From Rhodoferax sp. (GTDB taxonomy: Bacteria > Pseudomonadota > Gammaproteobacteria > Burkholderiales > Burkholderiaceae_C): a stretch of DNA of 64,000 bases. Below are positions 61,963 through 64,000 of the stretch, in pieces. Position 1 is the stretch's first letter; every line of letters begins with the position of its first letter. The stretch is taken from the NCBI GenBank assembly GCA_029865845.1, contig JARXAM010000027.1, positions 84,956 to 148,955 on the forward strand, in the 5' to 3' direction. The position numbers and the translations under genes are program-made. The notes under the pieces are model-generated. The model searched no databases, was not told where the DNA came from, and saw nothing but the letters and a program-made list of their open reading frames with translations.

Positions 61963-63132
61963 GTGCTTTTGTCTCTCAAGGGAACCCACCCACCCGCCAT
62001 CCTGGCGCTCGCAGACGGCACGGTCTATATTGGCAATTCCATTGGAGCCGCAGGCTCTACCGTCGGTGAAGTCGTGTTCAACACGTCCATGACCGGCTAC
62101 CAGGAAATCCTCACGGATCCTAGCTACTGCCAGCAGATCGTTACCCTGACCTACCCCCACATCGGCAACTACGGTGTCAATCCCGAAGACGTGGAGTCCG
62201 ACAAAGTCTTTGCTGCCGGTTTGATCATCAAAGACCTGCCTTTGGTGGCCAGCAACTTCCGCAAAACCCAAACGCTGACAGAGTACCTGGTCGCTGAGGG
62301 TACTGTGGCGATTGCCAACATCGACACCCGTCAGCTGACCCGCCAATTGCGCACGCATGGCGCGCAAAACGGTTGCATCATGGCATTAGCTGCTGGCGAA
62401 ACGGTGACCAAGGAGGCCATTGAAAAGGCCGTGGCTGCAGCCAAGGGTGCACCCAACATGGCCGGCCTCGATTTGGCCAGGGTAGTTTCCAGCTCCAGCA
62501 GTTATGCGTGGACTGAAGCTGAATGGACCTTGGGCAAAGGCTATGGTCAGCAAACGGCTCCCAAGTTTCACGTGGTGGCCTACGACTTCGGTGTGAAGAA
62601 AAATATTCTGCGCATGTTGGCCGAGCGCGGGTGCAAGGTCACCGTGGTGCCTGCGCAAACCTCCGCGGCGGAGGTGCTCAAGCTGCAACCGAACGGCATC
62701 TTTTTGTCCAATGGCCCTGGCGACCCGGAGCCCTGCGATTACGCCATTGCTGCGGCCACAGCGCTGATCGAAAACGGTATACCGACGTTCGGCATTTGCC
62801 TGGGGCACCAGATCATGGCTTTGGCCAGTGGCGCCAAGACCTTCAAGATGAAATTTGGCCACCACGGTGCCAACCACCCGGTCAAAGACCTGGACAGTGG
62901 CCGTGTGTCTATCACCAGCCAGAACCACGGTTTTGCGGTGGATGAGAAGTCCCTGCCTGCCAACCTGCGCCCCACGCACGTCAGCTTGTTTGACGGCACC
63001 TTGCAAGGACTGGAGCGCACCGACAAGCCCGCGTTCTGCTTCCAGGGTCACCCTGAGGCATCCCCTGGCCCGACCGACATTGGCTATCTGTTTGACCGCT
63101 TCATCGCATCGATGGAAAAGACGGCAGGCTAA
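61963..63132 (+). CDS. carA: Carbamoyl-phosphate synthase small subunit
   Basis: [88 protein letters not shown]. Confidence 0.97.
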   Translation: MLLSLKGTHPPAILALADGTVYIGNSIGAAGSTVGEVVFNTSMTGYQEILTDPSYCQQIVTLTYPHIGNYGVNPEDVESDKVFAAGLIIKDLPLVASNFRKTQTLTEYLVAEGTVAIANIDTRQLTRQLRTHGAQNGCIMALAAGETVTKEAIEKAVAAAKGAPNMAGLDLARVVSSSSSYAWTEAEWTLGKGYGQQTAPKFHVVAYDFGVKKNILRMLAERGCKVTVVPAQTSAAEVLKLQPNGIFLSNGPGDPEPCDYAIAAATALIENGIPTFGICLGHQIMALASGAKTFKMKFGHHGANHPVKDLDSGRVSITSQNHGFAVDEKSLPANLRPTHVSLFDGTLQGLERTDKPAFCFQGHPEASPGPTDIGYLFDRFIASMEKTAG

Positions 63133-63137
63133 GCGGC

Positions 63138-63800
63138 ATGAGCTTCTACGGTGTCACTGACCTCTGGACCTACGTGATAGGCGCTTTGGGCATCGTTTTG
63201 CTGCCCGGTCCGAACTCATTGTTCGTCCTGTCGGTGGCTACCGTACGCGGTGTCAAGGCCGGTTACCAAGGTGCCATGGGCGTGTTTGTGGGTGACAGCA
63301 TCTTGCTGCTGCTCACCGCTTTGGGAGCTGCAGGGTTGCTGCGTACTTATCCCGCCTTGTTCATGGTGGTGAAGTACGCGGGTGCTGCCTACCTGACCTG
63401 GGTAGGTGTCAACCTCGTGATCGCAGCCATCCGCAAATGGCGCATCGACACACCAGTTGCCGCCGAGGCTGCCGTGGCAGAAGCTGCAAGTAACCTGCAG
63501 CAGCCCTTCAAGCGGGCGCTGGTGATTAGCGTGCTTAACCCCAAAGCGATTTTGTTCTTGCTGTCCTTCTTTGTGCAGTTCATCGACCCTGGCTACGACA
63601 CCCCCGCTGTGCCATTCCTGATTCTGAGCGCCATCATCATGGTGTTCAGTGCGGTGTACCTGTCTGCCCTGATTTTTGCAGGCGCCCGTCTGGCCCAAGG
63701 TTTCAGTCGCCACAAGCGGCTGAGCGCCACCTTGTCCAGTGCCGTAGGCTGCCTGTTTGTCTGGTTCGGCGCGAAGTTGGCAACCGCCAGCCTGAACTGA
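63138..63800 (+). CDS. LysE-family amino-acid exporter (LeuE-like)
   Basis: IGALGIVLLPGPNSLFVLSVATVRGVKAGYQGAMGVFVGDSILLLLTALGAAGLL. Confidence 0.9.
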   Translation: MSFYGVTDLWTYVIGALGIVLLPGPNSLFVLSVATVRGVKAGYQGAMGVFVGDSILLLLTALGAAGLLRTYPALFMVVKYAGAAYLTWVGVNLVIAAIRKWRIDTPVAAEAAVAEAASNLQQPFKRALVISVLNPKAILFLLSFFVQFIDPGYDTPAVPFLILSAIIMVFSAVYLSALIFAGARLAQGFSRHKRLSATLSSAVGCLFVWFGAKLATASLN

Positions 63801-63851
63801 ACCCGATTGATTTGATTAAAAAGTAAAAAGCCCCAAAGCTAAGAGTCCACC

Positions 63852-64000
63852 ATGCCAAAACGTACCGACATTCAAAGCATTCTCATCATCGGCGCCGGCC
63901 CCATCATCATTGGGCAGGCCTGTGAGTTCGACTACTCCGGCGTGCAAGCATGCAAGGCTTTGCGTGAAGAGGGCTACAAGGTCATCCTGATCAACAGCAA
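63852..64000 (+). CDS. carB: Carbamoyl-phosphate synthase large subunit (partial, runs off window)
   Basis: ATGCCAAAACGTACCGACATTCAAAGC...: [49 protein letters not shown]. Confidence 0.97.
   Translation, partial: MPKRTDIQSILIIGAGPIIIGQACEFDYSGVQACKALREEGYKVILINS

Overview
GC-rich betaproteobacterial chromosome segment; gene content and order look Comamonadaceae/Rhodoferax-like (inferred from recalled family knowledge, not searched). Most of the window is conserved core: glnS; a liv substrate-binding protein; a LytS/LytTR pair; a macAB-type efflux operon; uppP; sdaA; gcvPHT behind a tandem glycine riboswitch; an ETF-QO; tRNA-Val; phaR; rimO; tRNA-Leu; rnr; nnr; dadA; the rpsB-tsf-pyrH-frr-uppS-cdsA-dxr-rseP-bamA-skp-lpxD-fabZ-lpxA-lpxB-rnhB run; and carA-lysE-carB. 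Two accessory blocks stand out. (A) About 2.77-9.6 kb is a decayed restriction/defence-like island: a Fic protein, a frameshifted SNF2-family helicase, a Mod-type DNA methyltransferase cut short by an IS30-family element, and an EEP-family nuclease/phosphatase. (B) About 22.67-25.96 kb is a compact AT-richer cassette: a WYL-domain regulator, an unknown 129-aa protein, a uracil-DNA-glycosylase-like protein, a SIR2 protein translationally coupled to it, and an unlisted 45-aa single-TM ORF. It is bounded by 87-bp direct repeats of the sdaA 3' end that differ only at two synonymous positions. Cassette B is my best candidate for an undescribed, probably anti-phage, system. All functional statements come from motif recognition by eye; no searches were run.
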